Source of the DNA: Saprospirales bacterium | Lineage (GTDB): Bacteria; Bacteroidota; Bacteroidia; Chitinophagales; Saprospiraceae | DNA length: 64,000 nt | Assembly (NCBI GenBank): GCA_016703765.1 | Contig: JADJBL010000045.1 | Location: 62,001-126,000 of the forward strand | Reading direction: 5' to 3' | Shown here: positions 47,686 to 56,683 of the stretch, piece after piece | Numbering within the stretch: the first letter of the stretch is position 1 | How the letters are laid out: each line of letters starts with the position of its first letter | Position numbers and translations under genes: made by a program | Notes under the pieces: model-generated | Told to the model about the DNA's origin: nothing | What the model saw: the letters and a program-made list of their open reading frames with translations, nothing else | Database searches by the model: none

Positions 47686-47709
47686 GGGGGGGGGGGCGCC
47701 CCCCCCCCC
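47686..47709. repeat. Palindrome G11-CG-C11
   Basis: Eleven G, CG, then eleven C, a perfect palindrome inside gene-free DNA. It could be a true hairpin, but long G and C runs are also where assemblies go wrong, so its exact length should not be trusted. Confidence 0.6.
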
Positions 47710-47792
47710 GTCGCCGAAAAGAAAGGGCGTCGGTATCGTTGGCTTAAAGTTAACGGTTTCATTCAAAAAATGGCTTCTATTTCAGCTTGACT

Positions 47793-47888
47793 TTAGCCAA
47801 TTAGGCTGCCAGAGCAACCTGATTCCTTGTTACGAAGTAAGATTGAAAGGGAAGCAGAAAAGTTTTCGTCCAGCTTAATTCGCTTCAT
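47793..47888 (-). pseudogene. Truncated DUF5615 (PIN-like) toxin gene
   Basis: A 31-codon frame starting MKRIKLDENFSASLSILLRN, which matches the N-terminus of DUF5615 PIN-like toxins (Asp in LDEN is an active-site residue of the fold). It then runs into a stop after GSLIG. Its ATG overlaps the TGA of the DUF433 remnant, the normal arrangement of these antitoxin-toxin pairs. The 3' two-thirds of the gene are gone. Confidence 0.55.
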
Positions 47889-48100
47889 CAGGCAGCCGGG
47901 ATATTGATCTCCACAATATTCTCCCTTGACATAGCCGAGCCATAAGCGATACATACAAGGATGTCTTCATTCTTAATATGAGGGTAAGCCTTGAGGATAT
48001 CTTCAATGGCTTCGCCGGCCGCCAGGTAGTCCAAAATCAGCGACACCCATATCCGGGTATTTTTGATACAAGGTTTACCGAAGCAAATCCTGGGGACAAT
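47888..48100 (-). pseudogene. DUF433 antitoxin gene lacking its start
   Basis: A 70-codon frame with PRICFGKPCIKNTRIWVSL and LDYLAAGEAIEDILKAYPHI (in parts), the well-known DUF433 pattern, ending in PAA and TGA. The frame begins directly after the comM stop (TAG at 48101-48103) with no start codon, so roughly the first ten residues are missing. DUF433 proteins are antitoxins for DUF5615 toxins. The module looks like a decaying relic. Confidence 0.7.
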
Positions 48101-49657
48101 CTACCCCGCCCAATTCTCCCGATCCAAACTCCGAAAATGGATCGCCTCCGCCAAATGCTCGATCTGGATATCCAGGCTCCCCCCCACATCCGCCGCGGTT
48201 CGGGCGACCTTTAAAATGCGGTCGTAGGCGCGGGCGGAGAGCTGGAGTTTTTGCATAGCGGTTTTTAGCAGCGTGTTTCCGGCAGGTGGGAGTTGGCATA
48301 CCTCGCGGACCATCCGGCTGGGCATCTGGGCGTTGCAGTAAATGCCGGGCAGCTCTTCGAAGCGTTTGGCCTGAATGATCCGCGCCTCCACCACCCGGAG
48401 TGCGATATCCTTGCTGCTCTCCGGTGGGCGCTGAAAAGACGCCAATTCGTCAAAACTCACGGGCGTCACCTCTACGTGCAGGTCGATGCGGTCGAGCAAA
48501 GGGCCGGAGATGCGGGTGAGGTAGCGCTTGACGACGCCGGGACCGCAGACGCATTCCTTCTCGGGGTGGTTGTAGAAGCCGCAGGGGCAGGGGTTCATCG
48601 AGGCGATGAGCATGAAACCGGCCGGATACTCCACGGAGTGTTTGGCCCGGGAGATCGTCACCTTGCGCTCTTCGAGGGGTTGACGTAGTACTTCGAGTGC
48701 CGAACGCTTGAATTCCGGCAATTCGTCCAGGAAAAGTACGCCGTTGTGCGCGAGGGAAATTTCGCCCGGCACGGGGTTGGAGCCTCCGCCCACCAATGCG
48801 ATGTCGCTGATCGTATGGTGTGGCGAGCGAAAAGGCCGCTGCGAGATAAGGGAAGTATCTGGCGCGAGCAGCCCGGCTACCGAATGAATCTTGGTGGTTT
48901 CCAAGGCTTCGTGGAGGGAGAGCGGGGGCAAAATGGTCGGCATCCTGCGAGCGAGCATGGTCTTGCCGGCGCCCGGCGGACCGATGAGGATGGCGTTGTG
49001 ACCTCCCGCGGCGGCCAGTTCCAGTGAGCGCTTGATATTCTCCTGCCCCTTGACGTCGGCAAAATCGACGGAAGACCAGACGGTTTGGCTGGCAAATTCG
49101 TCGCGGGCATTGACCTTCACGGGTTCGAGCTTCGTCAGGCCCGTCAGAAAATCGACGGCTTGCTGCACGTGCTCGATCCCGTACACCGGAAGTTCCGATA
49201 CGATGCCCGCCTCCCGGGCGTTCTGGCAGGGCACGAGCAGCCCTTTGAATTTTTCCTTCCGGGCCTGGATGGCAATAGGCAATGCGCCCTTGATGGGACG
49301 GAGGCTGCCGTCGAGCGACAGTTCGCCCATGAGCACGTATTGACCCATCTCGGGCGCGGAAATCTGTTTGGTGGCCGCGAGGATACCCACAGCGATGGGC
49401 AGGTCGTAGGCGGAACCTTCCTTTCTCAGGTCGGCGGGCGCCAGGTTGACGACGATCTTCAACCTGGGCAGCTCGAAGCCCACGTTCTTGACGGCCGCCT
49501 CGATGCGCTGGAATCCCTCCTTGACGACGCTGTCGGGCAGGCCGACGAGGTGATAGCAGTTAAAGCCGGGGGGCACGATGCCTCCGGCATTGACTTCGAC
49601 GGTAATGGTTTGGGCATCTACCCCATGCACGGCACTGGCAAACGTTTTGACCAACAT
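48101..49657 (-). CDS. comM: YifB/ComM family Mg-chelatase-like AAA+ ATPase
   Basis: A 518-residue protein. ComM is a hexameric helicase that promotes branch migration during natural transformation. The N-terminal domain has the family start (MLVKTFASAVHGVDAQTITVEV in parts, VGLPDSVVKE, NLAPADLRKEGSAYDLPIAVG). The ATPase core has Walker A GPPGAGKTML, RPFRSPHHTISD, Walker B GVLFLDELPEF and ASMNPCPCGFYNHP; the C-terminus has QLSARAYDRILKVARTAADV. The TAG stop is followed at once by the DUF433 relic. Confidence 0.95.
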   Translation of the reverse strand: MLVKTFASAVHGVDAQTITVEVNAGGIVPPGFNCYHLVGLPDSVVKEGFQRIEAAVKNVGFELPRLKIVVNLAPADLRKEGSAYDLPIAVGILAATKQISAPEMGQYVLMGELSLDGSLRPIKGALPIAIQARKEKFKGLLVPCQNAREAGIVSELPVYGIEHVQQAVDFLTGLTKLEPVKVNARDEFASQTVWSSVDFADVKGQENIKRSLELAAAGGHNAILIGPPGAGKTMLARRMPTILPPLSLHEALETTKIHSVAGLLAPDTSLISQRPFRSPHHTISDIALVGGGSNPVPGEISLAHNGVLFLDELPEFKRSALEVLRQPLEERKVTISRAKHSVEYPAGFMLIASMNPCPCGFYNHPEKECVCGPGVVKRYLTRISGPLLDRIDLHVEVTPVSFDELASFQRPPESSKDIALRVVEARIIQAKRFEELPGIYCNAQMPSRMVREVCQLPPAGNTLLKTAMQKLQLSARAYDRILKVARTAADVGGSLDIQIEHLAEAIHFRSLDRENWAG

Positions 49658-49754
49658 CTGCGGAAGTTTGCAGAGCCTTATCCGGTGGGGAATAATTCAC
49701 AGGAGGGTGAATCGAGAAGGTAAATTTATCAGTAATTTTTGGTCTGCGCAAGCA

Positions 49755-50546
49755 TTATGAAATCTCGTTAAGAAACTCGGAAAAAATACCTTGTGTTTTC
49801 TCCGTCGCCTCCAGCATCCCCATATGCGCTACCCCTTCCAGATAATGGATCGAAGATACGGACGGCAGGGTGGTTTGCTGCTTGCTCGCCTCGGCGGGGA
49901 TCGCGCCGTCCTCCGCGCCGATGAGGAAAAGGACGGGGTATTTGGCATTTCGAAGCACCTCCGAGCGGTCGGGTCTTTGGCGCATGGCGTCGAGGGCGTT
50001 GACAACGCCTTCAACGGGATAGGCGGAGGCCCATCCGATGAGTTGCTGGATCAGGGAAGGGTTATCGCGGACAAAGGCCGGCGTAAACAGGGCGGGGACG
50101 AGCTGGCTGACCAGAGGCGCCGCCCCGTTGGTGCGCACGAAATCCATGCTCTTCAGGCGGGCGGCCTTTTTCTCCTCGCTGTCGGGATAGGGCTGGGAGT
50201 GGAACATACAGAGCGCATGGACCGACTCCGGCCATTTTTCGGCATAGGCGAGGGCTACATACCCTCCCATGGAGTGCCCGGTCAGCACGAAGCCGGGCAG
50301 GTGCAATTCCTCGACCACTGCCCGAACGACCTGGGCCATCCCCTCTACCGTCAGCCCGGAAATCGCGCCGGACTTCCCTGCGCCGGGCATGTCGATGCAT
50401 ATCACCTGATGGCTTTTCTGAAAACGGCTCACAAAAGCGTCCCAAAACCGGGAGTCTACGCCGAAGCCATGGATAAATACGAGCGCGGAACCGGCGCCGG
50501 AAACGGTATAATATATTTTTTGGCTCTGAAAAGTAATTTCGGGCAT
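49755..50546 (-). CDS. Alpha/beta hydrolase
   Basis: A 263-residue hydrolase. The nucleophile elbow is GHSMGGY (Ser near residue 90), the oxyanion strand is VFIHGFGVDSRFWDAF, the Asp comes in LFLIGAEDGAIP, and the His in EGVAHMGMLE. It has no signal peptide. The substrate is unknown; such enzymes include esterases and lactonases. The frame starts at 50591, but MPEITF at 50546 fits the fold. It is divergent from the phosphatase gene. Confidence 0.9.
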   Translation of the reverse strand: MPEITFQSQKIYYTVSGAGSALVFIHGFGVDSRFWDAFVSRFQKSHQVICIDMPGAGKSGAISGLTVEGMAQVVRAVVEELHLPGFVLTGHSMGGYVALAYAEKWPESVHALCMFHSQPYPDSEEKKAARLKSMDFVRTNGAAPLVSQLVPALFTPAFVRDNPSLIQQLIGWASAYPVEGVVNALDAMRQRPDRSEVLRNAKYPVLFLIGAEDGAIPAEASKQQTTLPSVSSIHYLEGVAHMGMLEATEKTQGIFSEFLNEIS

Positions 50547-50601
50547 GGCTGAAAGGTTTAATGCATTTGTGCAAGATAAAAATTTTCTCAACTTACTTGC
50601 C

Positions 50602-50609
50602 TATCTTTG
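50602..50609 (+). promoter_or_regulatory. Putative -7 box TATCTTTG for the SpoIIE-type phosphatase
   Basis: TATCTTTG, an exact match to TAnnTTTG, is 47 bases before the ATG at 50657. It supports that start over the earlier codons of the open frame. Confidence 0.45.
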
Positions 50610-50656
50610 GAAGGAAGCATTGCGGCCGCAGGCCGCAGCATTTAGAAAAACTTTAC

Positions 50657-51901
50657 ATGCCCGATCTTTCCGACATCAAGAAGGATATGTCCATGGAGGA
50701 AGCCCTGGAAAAAGAGTTGAACCTGAAGCAACTTCAGATCAACCGTCTTTTGGGCATCACCCAGGCCATCAACGACAACGTGTCGGCAGTGGGGCTATTC
50801 GAGATGTACCAGTCTTTTCTGAGTTGGGAGATGGGAGTCCGGAAGATGGCCCTGTTCTTTTTCGAAAACGATTCCTGGAAATGCAAGGCCTCCATCGGTA
50901 TTGCGGAGGAATTGCTCCGCGAGGACATCAGCGCCCTTCTTCCGAAATTCGTGAAACTCCTTCATTTGCGGGAGCAGGGAAACGGCCTGATCAGCGAGTT
51001 TGACGTGGTCATCCCGGTGCGCCATAAGGATACGCCCCTGGCGTACGTGTTCATCGGCGGGTTTGAGGAAAACGAGGACATGTACAACAAGGTACAGTTC
51101 ATCACCACCATTACCAACATCATCGCCGTAGCGATCGAAAACAAACGCCTGTTCAAGCGGCAGCTCGAACAGGAGCGCTTCAAACGGGAGGTGGAACTCG
51201 CCGGGGAGATGCAGCACCTGCTGATCCCCTCGAAATTGCCCCGCTGCGAGCACTACGAACTGGCGAGTATCTACAAACCCCATTTGGGCGTTGGGGGAGA
51301 CTATTTCGATTTTATCGAGCTGGAAAACGACCGCTTCGCCTTTTGTATCGGCGACATTTCGGGAAAAGGTATGGCCGCAGCCCTGCTGATGGCCAATTTT
51401 CAGGCCCATTTCCACAGCCTGATGCAGGAGCGACGCTCCCTGACGGACCTGATCAATGCGCTCAATCAGTCGGTTTTGCGGATCACCCATGGCGACAAGT
51501 TCATCACCTTCTTCGTCGCCGAATTCGATCTGCGGATGCAGACCTTGTACTATGTCAATGCGGGGCACAACCCGCCAGCCATGGCCATGAACGGGAAGAT
51601 CTACCGCCTCGACAGAGGCTGCACGATTCTGGGCGCTTTTCAGGCACTGCCCAGACTGGAAGTCGGCGAGATCTACGTCGACGACGAAGCCCTGATACTC
51701 TCCTACACCGATGGGCTGACCGATATTCGCAATGGGGAAGGAGAATTTATGGATGAGGTGTATGCCCAGGAATTCGTGCGGCGCAACCACACCTTGTCGG
51801 CGGAGATGTTTAACGAAAAACTCCTGGAGGAAATAGAGCGTTTTAAAGGCGCGGAGAGCTATCCGGACGATTTTACTGTGCTGACCTGTAAGATTTATTA
51901 A
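50657..51901 (+). CDS. PP2C-type SpoIIE phosphatase with GAF-like sensor
   Basis: A 414-residue regulator. Residues about 10-185 form a helical and GAF-like sensory domain (LLGITQAINDNVS, FSKKNR-free LFFFENDSWKCKASIGIA). Residues about 205-414 form the phosphatase: ELAGEMQHLLIPSKLP, GVGGDYFDF with the metal-binding Asp, GDISGKGMAAALLMA, YYVNAGHNPP, LSYTDGLTDIRN and YPDDFTVL. Such enzymes typically dephosphorylate anti-sigma-factor antagonists, but no partner gene is next to it. The frame begins at 50561; MPDLSDIKK is the natural start. Confidence 0.92.
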   Translation: MPDLSDIKKDMSMEEALEKELNLKQLQINRLLGITQAINDNVSAVGLFEMYQSFLSWEMGVRKMALFFFENDSWKCKASIGIAEELLREDISALLPKFVKLLHLREQGNGLISEFDVVIPVRHKDTPLAYVFIGGFEENEDMYNKVQFITTITNIIAVAIENKRLFKRQLEQERFKREVELAGEMQHLLIPSKLPRCEHYELASIYKPHLGVGGDYFDFIELENDRFAFCIGDISGKGMAAALLMANFQAHFHSLMQERRSLTDLINALNQSVLRITHGDKFITFFVAEFDLRMQTLYYVNAGHNPPAMAMNGKIYRLDRGCTILGAFQALPRLEVGEIYVDDEALILSYTDGLTDIRNGEGEFMDEVYAQEFVRRNHTLSAEMFNEKLLEEIERFKGAESYPDDFTVLTCKIY

Positions 51902-52004
51902 ATCAGGCTTTTGTGCCGCTTGATCGACACAAAGCCAAGTTTCCTATAATTTCGTTGGGCGCCCGGCCAGAACTCTTTACTTTACCGGGCACTTTGACTT
52001 TGTT

Positions 52005-52847
52005 ATGAAAGAAAAGAATACTGCGGGCATATTAGCCCTGTTTTTAGGCTGGGCCGGCATCCATCGTTTTTACCTCGGACAAGTAGGCTGGGGTATTTTC
52101 TATTGCATCCTGATGATGACGGGAATCTCTTTCGTGCTGGGTCTGATCGACGCCGTAGCCTTCTTCCTGATGGATGAAGCTCAGTTCGACCGGAAGTACA
52201 ACCGAACGCAGCGATGGGACCAACGTCGCACGGATTTCGACCGGGACGCTTACGACAAGCGCCGGGATCACCGCGATCAGCGATACAAGGACTGGAGGGA
52301 GCGCCAGGATATGCGCCGCCGCGATTGGGACAACCGCCCCCGGAGCAGTGGCAGCCGGCCGGCCGGCAAGTATAACGCCCACAAACAGAACGGGATACAG
52401 AAATACAAAGAATACGATTACAAAGGCGCCATCGAAGACTTCGAAAAAGCGCTCCAGACCGATGAGCGGGATATTGCCCTGCATTTCAACCTGGCTTGCG
52501 CCTATTCCCTGGAGGAGAATACCGAAAAAACGCTTTTCCACCTGGATAAGGCAGTGGTCTACGGGTTTAAGGACTTCGACAAAATCCGAAACCACGACGC
52601 CTTTGCATTCCTTCGGGTGCAGGAGGTCTATGGACAATTCGAGGCCAATCAGTTCCGCCTTCCCGTCAATGTGCCGGCCAAAGCCGATGCAAAAGGGGAT
52701 GTCAAAACAGTGAAGGTGGAAGAAGCCGATCTGCTAAGCACACAGCCCGATCTGCTGGACCAGATCAAAAAACTCGGAGAGCTCAGGGAAAAAGGATTGT
52801 TGACCGAAGAAGAGTTTTCCGAACAGAAGAGGAAGCTTTTAGGTTAA
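52005..52847 (+). CDS. TM2 - charged linker - TPR - SHOCT protein
   Basis: A 280-residue protein of mixed build. Residues 1-60 are a TM2 domain (LALFLGWAGIHRFYLGQ, then two membrane spans). Residues about 65-120 are a linker extremely rich in Arg and Asp (RRDHRDQRYKDWRERQ). Residues about 130-195 are TPR-like (YDYKGAIEDFEKALQ), and the last 35 are a SHOCT tail (IKKLGELREKGLLTEEEF). TM2 and SHOCT occur in small membrane regulators. The function is unknown; the combination looks unusual. Confidence 0.85.
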   Translation: MKEKNTAGILALFLGWAGIHRFYLGQVGWGIFYCILMMTGISFVLGLIDAVAFFLMDEAQFDRKYNRTQRWDQRRTDFDRDAYDKRRDHRDQRYKDWRERQDMRRRDWDNRPRSSGSRPAGKYNAHKQNGIQKYKEYDYKGAIEDFEKALQTDERDIALHFNLACAYSLEENTEKTLFHLDKAVVYGFKDFDKIRNHDAFAFLRVQEVYGQFEANQFRLPVNVPAKADAKGDVKTVKVEEADLLSTQPDLLDQIKKLGELREKGLLTEEEFSEQKRKLLG

Positions 52848-52962
52848 GGTTTTTGTTAAAATACGGCAAATAGCTGCCTAAGCCGAACAATTTTTTGCAG
52901 TTCTCGTTGATTGCTGATATGTTTGTCCGATACTATTGTAAATACCCTTAGGGGAGGCCCTC

Positions 52963-53622
52963 ATGATTGCAGAGAAATTGATTTCGAAGAACACAGTACC
53001 ATTGCATGTTTCTGATACGGGAGAAGAAGCGCTTGGGATGATGAACGACTTTCGGGTCCGACATTTACCGGTGGTAGACCATCAACAGTTACTGGGAATC
53101 CTCTCTGAAGAAGATGTTTTGGAAAACGATGTGGAAGAAGTGGTTGGATCTTACCCCCTTCGCTTCGTGAAAAATTATGTACACTCCAGCGATCATCTAT
53201 ACGAAGTACTGCGCGTGATCGGCATCAACCAGACCACGACCATCCCGGTCCTCGACTCAGAAGAAAGATACATTGGACTCATCACCCTGGAAGACCTGCT
53301 CCAGGCACTCGCACATTTCACGAGTTTTGCGGAGCCAGGTGGCGTGCTGGTGCTGGAGATGGCAAGACACGACTACTCCATGGCGGAGATTACCAGGATC
53401 GTAGAAGCGGAAAATACCCTTATCCTCAGCTCCTTCGTGTCGTCCGAACAAGACTCCCCCATGGTCGAGCTGACCCTTAAACTGAACAAACAGGATCTCC
53501 AGCGGGTGGTGGCCGCTTTGTCCCGCTACGGTTTCGACGTGAAAGGCTCCTTTACCGAACAGGATTACGACGACTCGCTCAAGGAACGCTACGACCTGCT
53601 CATGGCTTACCTCAACGTCTGA
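52963..53622 (+). CDS. CBS-domain protein
   Basis: A 219-residue protein with two CBS motifs (residues about 5-60 with VRHLPVVDHQQLLGILSEEDVLEN in parts, and 70-125 with TTTIPVLDSEERYIGLITLEDLL), which usually bind adenosine nucleotides. A C-terminal ACT-like part (EPGGVLVLEMARHDYSMAEI in segments) follows. A purine-rich AGGGGAGG stands 7 bases before the ATG, unusual in this window. In Bacteroidota a CBS gene often precedes the NAD kinase gene, and here only one gene lies between. Confidence 0.88.
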   Translation: MIAEKLISKNTVPLHVSDTGEEALGMMNDFRVRHLPVVDHQQLLGILSEEDVLENDVEEVVGSYPLRFVKNYVHSSDHLYEVLRVIGINQTTTIPVLDSEERYIGLITLEDLLQALAHFTSFAEPGGVLVLEMARHDYSMAEITRIVEAENTLILSSFVSSEQDSPMVELTLKLNKQDLQRVVAALSRYGFDVKGSFTEQDYDDSLKERYDLLMAYLNV

Positions 53623-53649
53623 CCACATCCAAGAATTTAATGGCATTTT

Positions 53650-55059
53650 ATGAACTGGCGGGCAACGGCCTTTCTACTCTTTATAAGTTTTTGGTGCAGG
53701 CTATACTCCCAAACCCCTCCTACTACCTACATCCTGGTGGGCGAAATTTCTGTGGAGGGGAACAAAAAAACGCGCAGCCACCACATTCTCCGCGAACTGT
53801 TTATCCAATCCGGCGACAGCATCCCCGTCGCAGAGCTGGCCAAGAAACTGGAATTCAACCGCCTTCAATTGATGAATACCGGCCTGTTTTCGAAGGTCGA
53901 GATCAATATTAAAAACTGGGAGCTGGAGGAAAAACGCCTCGACCTGCTCGTCAAGGTCGTGGAATCCTGGTATATCTATCCCATTCCCATCTTCGAACTG
54001 GCCGACCGAAACTTTAATACCTGGTGGAAGGATTACGACCACTCCCTCCGGAGGATCAACTACGGCCTGCTTTTTTACCACAACAACCTGACAGGCCGGA
54101 GAGACGTGCTCAAAGGCATAGTCCAACTGGGGTTTACCAATCAGTATGAATTGGTTTACAGACTGCCGTATTTCGATAGAAAACAACAATGGGGCCTTTC
54201 CGTAGGGGGGGCTTTTGCCAGGAACAAAGAGATCAACTACGCTACCTTCGAAAACCGCCAGCAGTTCTACAGGCAATCCGGCGATATTTTGCTCCGGCAA
54301 TTACGCGCCAGGATGTCGGCCACCCTCAAGCCGAAGCAACAGGTTTCCCATACCTGGGAAGCCACGCTCCACCTCAATGAGATCGACCGGAGAGTACGCG
54401 ACGACCTCAATCCGGACTATTTTCTGGGGAGGCTGAGACAGCATTATTCGAGCCTGGCCTACGAACTGGCCTTCGATACCAGGGACATCAAGCCCTATCC
54501 CCTGCATGGAAGTATTCTACGGGTGCGGGTTCAAAAGGATGGGCTTGGAAAACAGGAGGATGTGGACGCTCTTCCCGTTTCTGCCAGCTATAAAAAATAC
54601 CTTTCTTTGAGCCGCCGCTGGAGCATGGAATTGACCGGCGCCGCCCGGCTTGCCATGATCCGCCACAAGCAGCCCTTTTCCAATAGCCGCGCCCTCGGGT
54701 ATGGCGAACATTACATCCGCGGTTACGAGTTCTACGTGATCGACGGCCTGGATTATATTTATGGCAAAACCAGCCTCCGCCTGCAGCTTTTCGACCGGGT
54801 CCACAATTGGGGAAAAATCGTCCCGATCCGCAACCTGAAGGTGATGCACCACCGCCTGTATCTGGTGCTGAACAACGATATGGGCATGGCCAATAACCCC
54901 TATTACGGGTCAGACAATAACCTGACCAATACGCTGTTGTGGGGATACGGGGTTGGCCTGGATTGGGTCGTATACTACAATAAGGTTTTCCGGGTCGAAT
55001 TCAGCCGCAATTATTTAGGGGAAAATGGCTTATTTTTACACTGGGCCACCAGTTTTTAG
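53650..55059 (+). CDS. POTRA / outer membrane beta-barrel protein (BamA/TamA-like)
   Basis: A 469-residue protein. A signal peptide (residues 1-20) is followed by a POTRA domain (ISVEGNKKTRSHHILRELF, in parts, then NRLQLMNTGLFSKVEINI) and a C-terminal beta barrel rich in alternating aromatic strands (LRVRVQKDGLG, YYGSDNNLTNTLLWGYG). It ends in Phe, the usual signal for barrel insertion. It may help insert or secrete outer-membrane proteins. It is between the CBS and NAD kinase genes with gaps under 30 bases. Confidence 0.88.
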   Translation: MNWRATAFLLFISFWCRLYSQTPPTTYILVGEISVEGNKKTRSHHILRELFIQSGDSIPVAELAKKLEFNRLQLMNTGLFSKVEINIKNWELEEKRLDLLVKVVESWYIYPIPIFELADRNFNTWWKDYDHSLRRINYGLLFYHNNLTGRRDVLKGIVQLGFTNQYELVYRLPYFDRKQQWGLSVGGAFARNKEINYATFENRQQFYRQSGDILLRQLRARMSATLKPKQQVSHTWEATLHLNEIDRRVRDDLNPDYFLGRLRQHYSSLAYELAFDTRDIKPYPLHGSILRVRVQKDGLGKQEDVDALPVSASYKKYLSLSRRWSMELTGAARLAMIRHKQPFSNSRALGYGEHYIRGYEFYVIDGLDYIYGKTSLRLQLFDRVHNWGKIVPIRNLKVMHHRLYLVLNNDMGMANNPYYGSDNNLTNTLLWGYGVGLDWVVYYNKVFRVEFSRNYLGENGLFLHWATSF

Positions 55060-55074
55060 CCCAAATAGGCATCC

Positions 55075-55959
55075 ATGCAGGTAGGAATATACAGCAAGCT
55101 GCTCAAGGAGCAGGACATCCCCCACGTTCAAAACCTCTTTGACGCGCTGCACGACGAAGGCATTCACGCCCTGGTTTACGCACCCTATCTGGACACCCTT
55201 AAGCAATCCATATCCTTCAAGCGCGAAGCCGGCCGGCTCGATGGCTACGCCGGCCTGAAGGAAAATCCCTGCGATTTTGTGATCACCCTCGGCGGCGACG
55301 GCACGATGCTGGGCGCTACCACCCTGGTTCGCGACAGCGGGGTCCCGATACTCGGGATCAACCTCGGGCGCCTGGGTTTTCTGGCGAGTATCGAAAAATC
55401 GAGGATCAGGGAGGCGGTCAGGGCCATTGCCAGAGGGCATTTCGTGCTGGAAGAGCGCAACCTGATCTATTTGGAGTCCAATATCCCCTTGTTCGGCGAT
55501 CTGCGGTTTGCACTCAACGATTTTACCCTCCTGAAACGCGATACCTCCTCGATGATCACCATCCACACGTATGTCGATGGCGCGTATCTGAACACGTACT
55601 GGGCAGACGGCATCATCGTGGCTACGCCGACCGGGTCGACAGGGTATTCGCTCAGTTGCGGGGGCCCGATCGTCTTCCCCAATTCCGGAAATTTTGTGAT
55701 TACCCCCGTCGCCCCGCACAATCTCAACGTCCGCCCCATGGTCATCCCCGACCATTCGGTGATCTCCTTTGAGATCGAAGGGCGCGCGGAAAATTTCCTG
55801 TGCACCCTCGATTCGCGCTTTGAATCGGTTACGGCCGCCCATTTGCTGGCCGTCCGGAAATGCGACTTCACCATCAAGCTGGCGCAGTTGGACAACAACA
55901 GCTTCATGGATACCATCCGAAACAAACTCGCCTGGGGAACCGATATGCGCAATCATTAA
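55075..55959 (+). CDS. nadK: NAD kinase
   Basis: NAD kinase makes NADP from NAD and ATP. The 294-residue protein has ITLGGDGTMLGATTLV (catalytic Asp), GINLGRLGFLA, the NE/D-like FALNDFTLLKR, and TPTGSTGYSLSCGGPIV, all hallmarks of the family. It begins MQVGIYSKLL, 15 bases after the POTRA gene. Assignment is firm. Confidence 0.97.
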   Translation: MQVGIYSKLLKEQDIPHVQNLFDALHDEGIHALVYAPYLDTLKQSISFKREAGRLDGYAGLKENPCDFVITLGGDGTMLGATTLVRDSGVPILGINLGRLGFLASIEKSRIREAVRAIARGHFVLEERNLIYLESNIPLFGDLRFALNDFTLLKRDTSSMITIHTYVDGAYLNTYWADGIIVATPTGSTGYSLSCGGPIVFPNSGNFVITPVAPHNLNVRPMVIPDHSVISFEIEGRAENFLCTLDSRFESVTAAHLLAVRKCDFTIKLAQLDNNSFMDTIRNKLAWGTDMRNH

Positions 55960-56003
55960 TTTTTAAAAGAACCCCTGGGGCGCCGAAGGCGGCCCAAACA
56001 CTC

Positions 56004-56033
56004 TTGACCTTGTGCAAATAATCAGTAACTTTG
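56004..56033 (+). promoter_or_regulatory. Promoter TTG-N19-TAACTTTG
   Basis: TTG (56004-56006), 19 bases, TAACTTTG (56026-56033): a full match to the Bacteroidota consensus. It overlaps the upstream TTG start of the open frame, so the real start must be further on, at GTG 56076. Confidence 0.65.
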
Positions 56034-56075
56034 CACCGGAAAAACAATCGAAGATTTCTAACCTGTACGAAAATC

Positions 56076-56588
56076 GTGAGACCCATTCTGGCGTGGCTGC
56101 TGTTACTTCTTACGTCCTTTCAATGGATAGGCGGCCGCTTGTGCTATAAGGTCATTTACACGGTCGAGATCAGCAGGCAAATGAACGAGGCGGAGCAAGC
56201 CCTGGCGGAGTCGATACAAGATGAAACCGGAATTATCGCCCAGGTGGAAGTCCTCGAACGCTCCGAAATTGATATCGACGGGATCGGTTACAGCAACTTT
56301 TTTATGTTCTCCGGGAATGTCGACGGAGAAACGGTTTACTACAAAGTGAACTCCGACCCGGTCGACCTGTTTGACCATGAAATCTATGCCGGCCAGCCCG
56401 GTTCGGAAGAAAATTCACCGAAAATGGTCCTACTGGACCGACTTTTTTCCGATTTCCTCCTGCAACAAGCCGGACTCCCCATAACCCCAAAAGTATTTGT
56501 ATTGCCGGCCAGGAATTTTCATTCCGTCGATCTGTCGGACATTTTTCCCCTTTCTTCACCTACTCCACCCCCGGAGTCGATTGCCTGA
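56076..56588 (+). CDS. Hypothetical membrane-anchored or secreted protein
   Basis: About 170 residues if GTG 56076 is the start (GTG reads RPILAWLLLLLTSFQWIGG after it). This gives an N-terminal hydrophobic signal/anchor, followed by an acidic extracytoplasmic part (EISRQMNEAEQALAES, in parts; YYKVNSDPVDLFDHE) and a Pro/Ser-rich tail. No ATG is available before MNEAEQ. I recognise no family. The start rests on the promoter at 56004-56033. Confidence 0.6.
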   Translation: MRPILAWLLLLLTSFQWIGGRLCYKVIYTVEISRQMNEAEQALAESIQDETGIIAQVEVLERSEIDIDGIGYSNFFMFSGNVDGETVYYKVNSDPVDLFDHEIYAGQPGSEENSPKMVLLDRLFSDFLLQQAGLPITPKVFVLPARNFHSVDLSDIFPLSSPTPPPESIA

Positions 56589-56683
56589 GCACCGGCATTC
56601 ATTTACGAAATCATTTTCTTTTTTCGGTCTAAACAGGCTTTGCAGGACCACGCTGTCGTGCAAGCCTAACAAATTGTCACCTA

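Noticed and set aside
47686..47709. Phase-variation tract
   Set aside because: The poly-G/poly-C tract is not inside or directly upstream of an intact gene, so switching of a gene product is not supported.
47584..47878. Gly/Pro-rich small frames over the G11/C11 palindrome on both strands
   Set aside because: Their composition comes from the homopolymers; there is no start context and no family.
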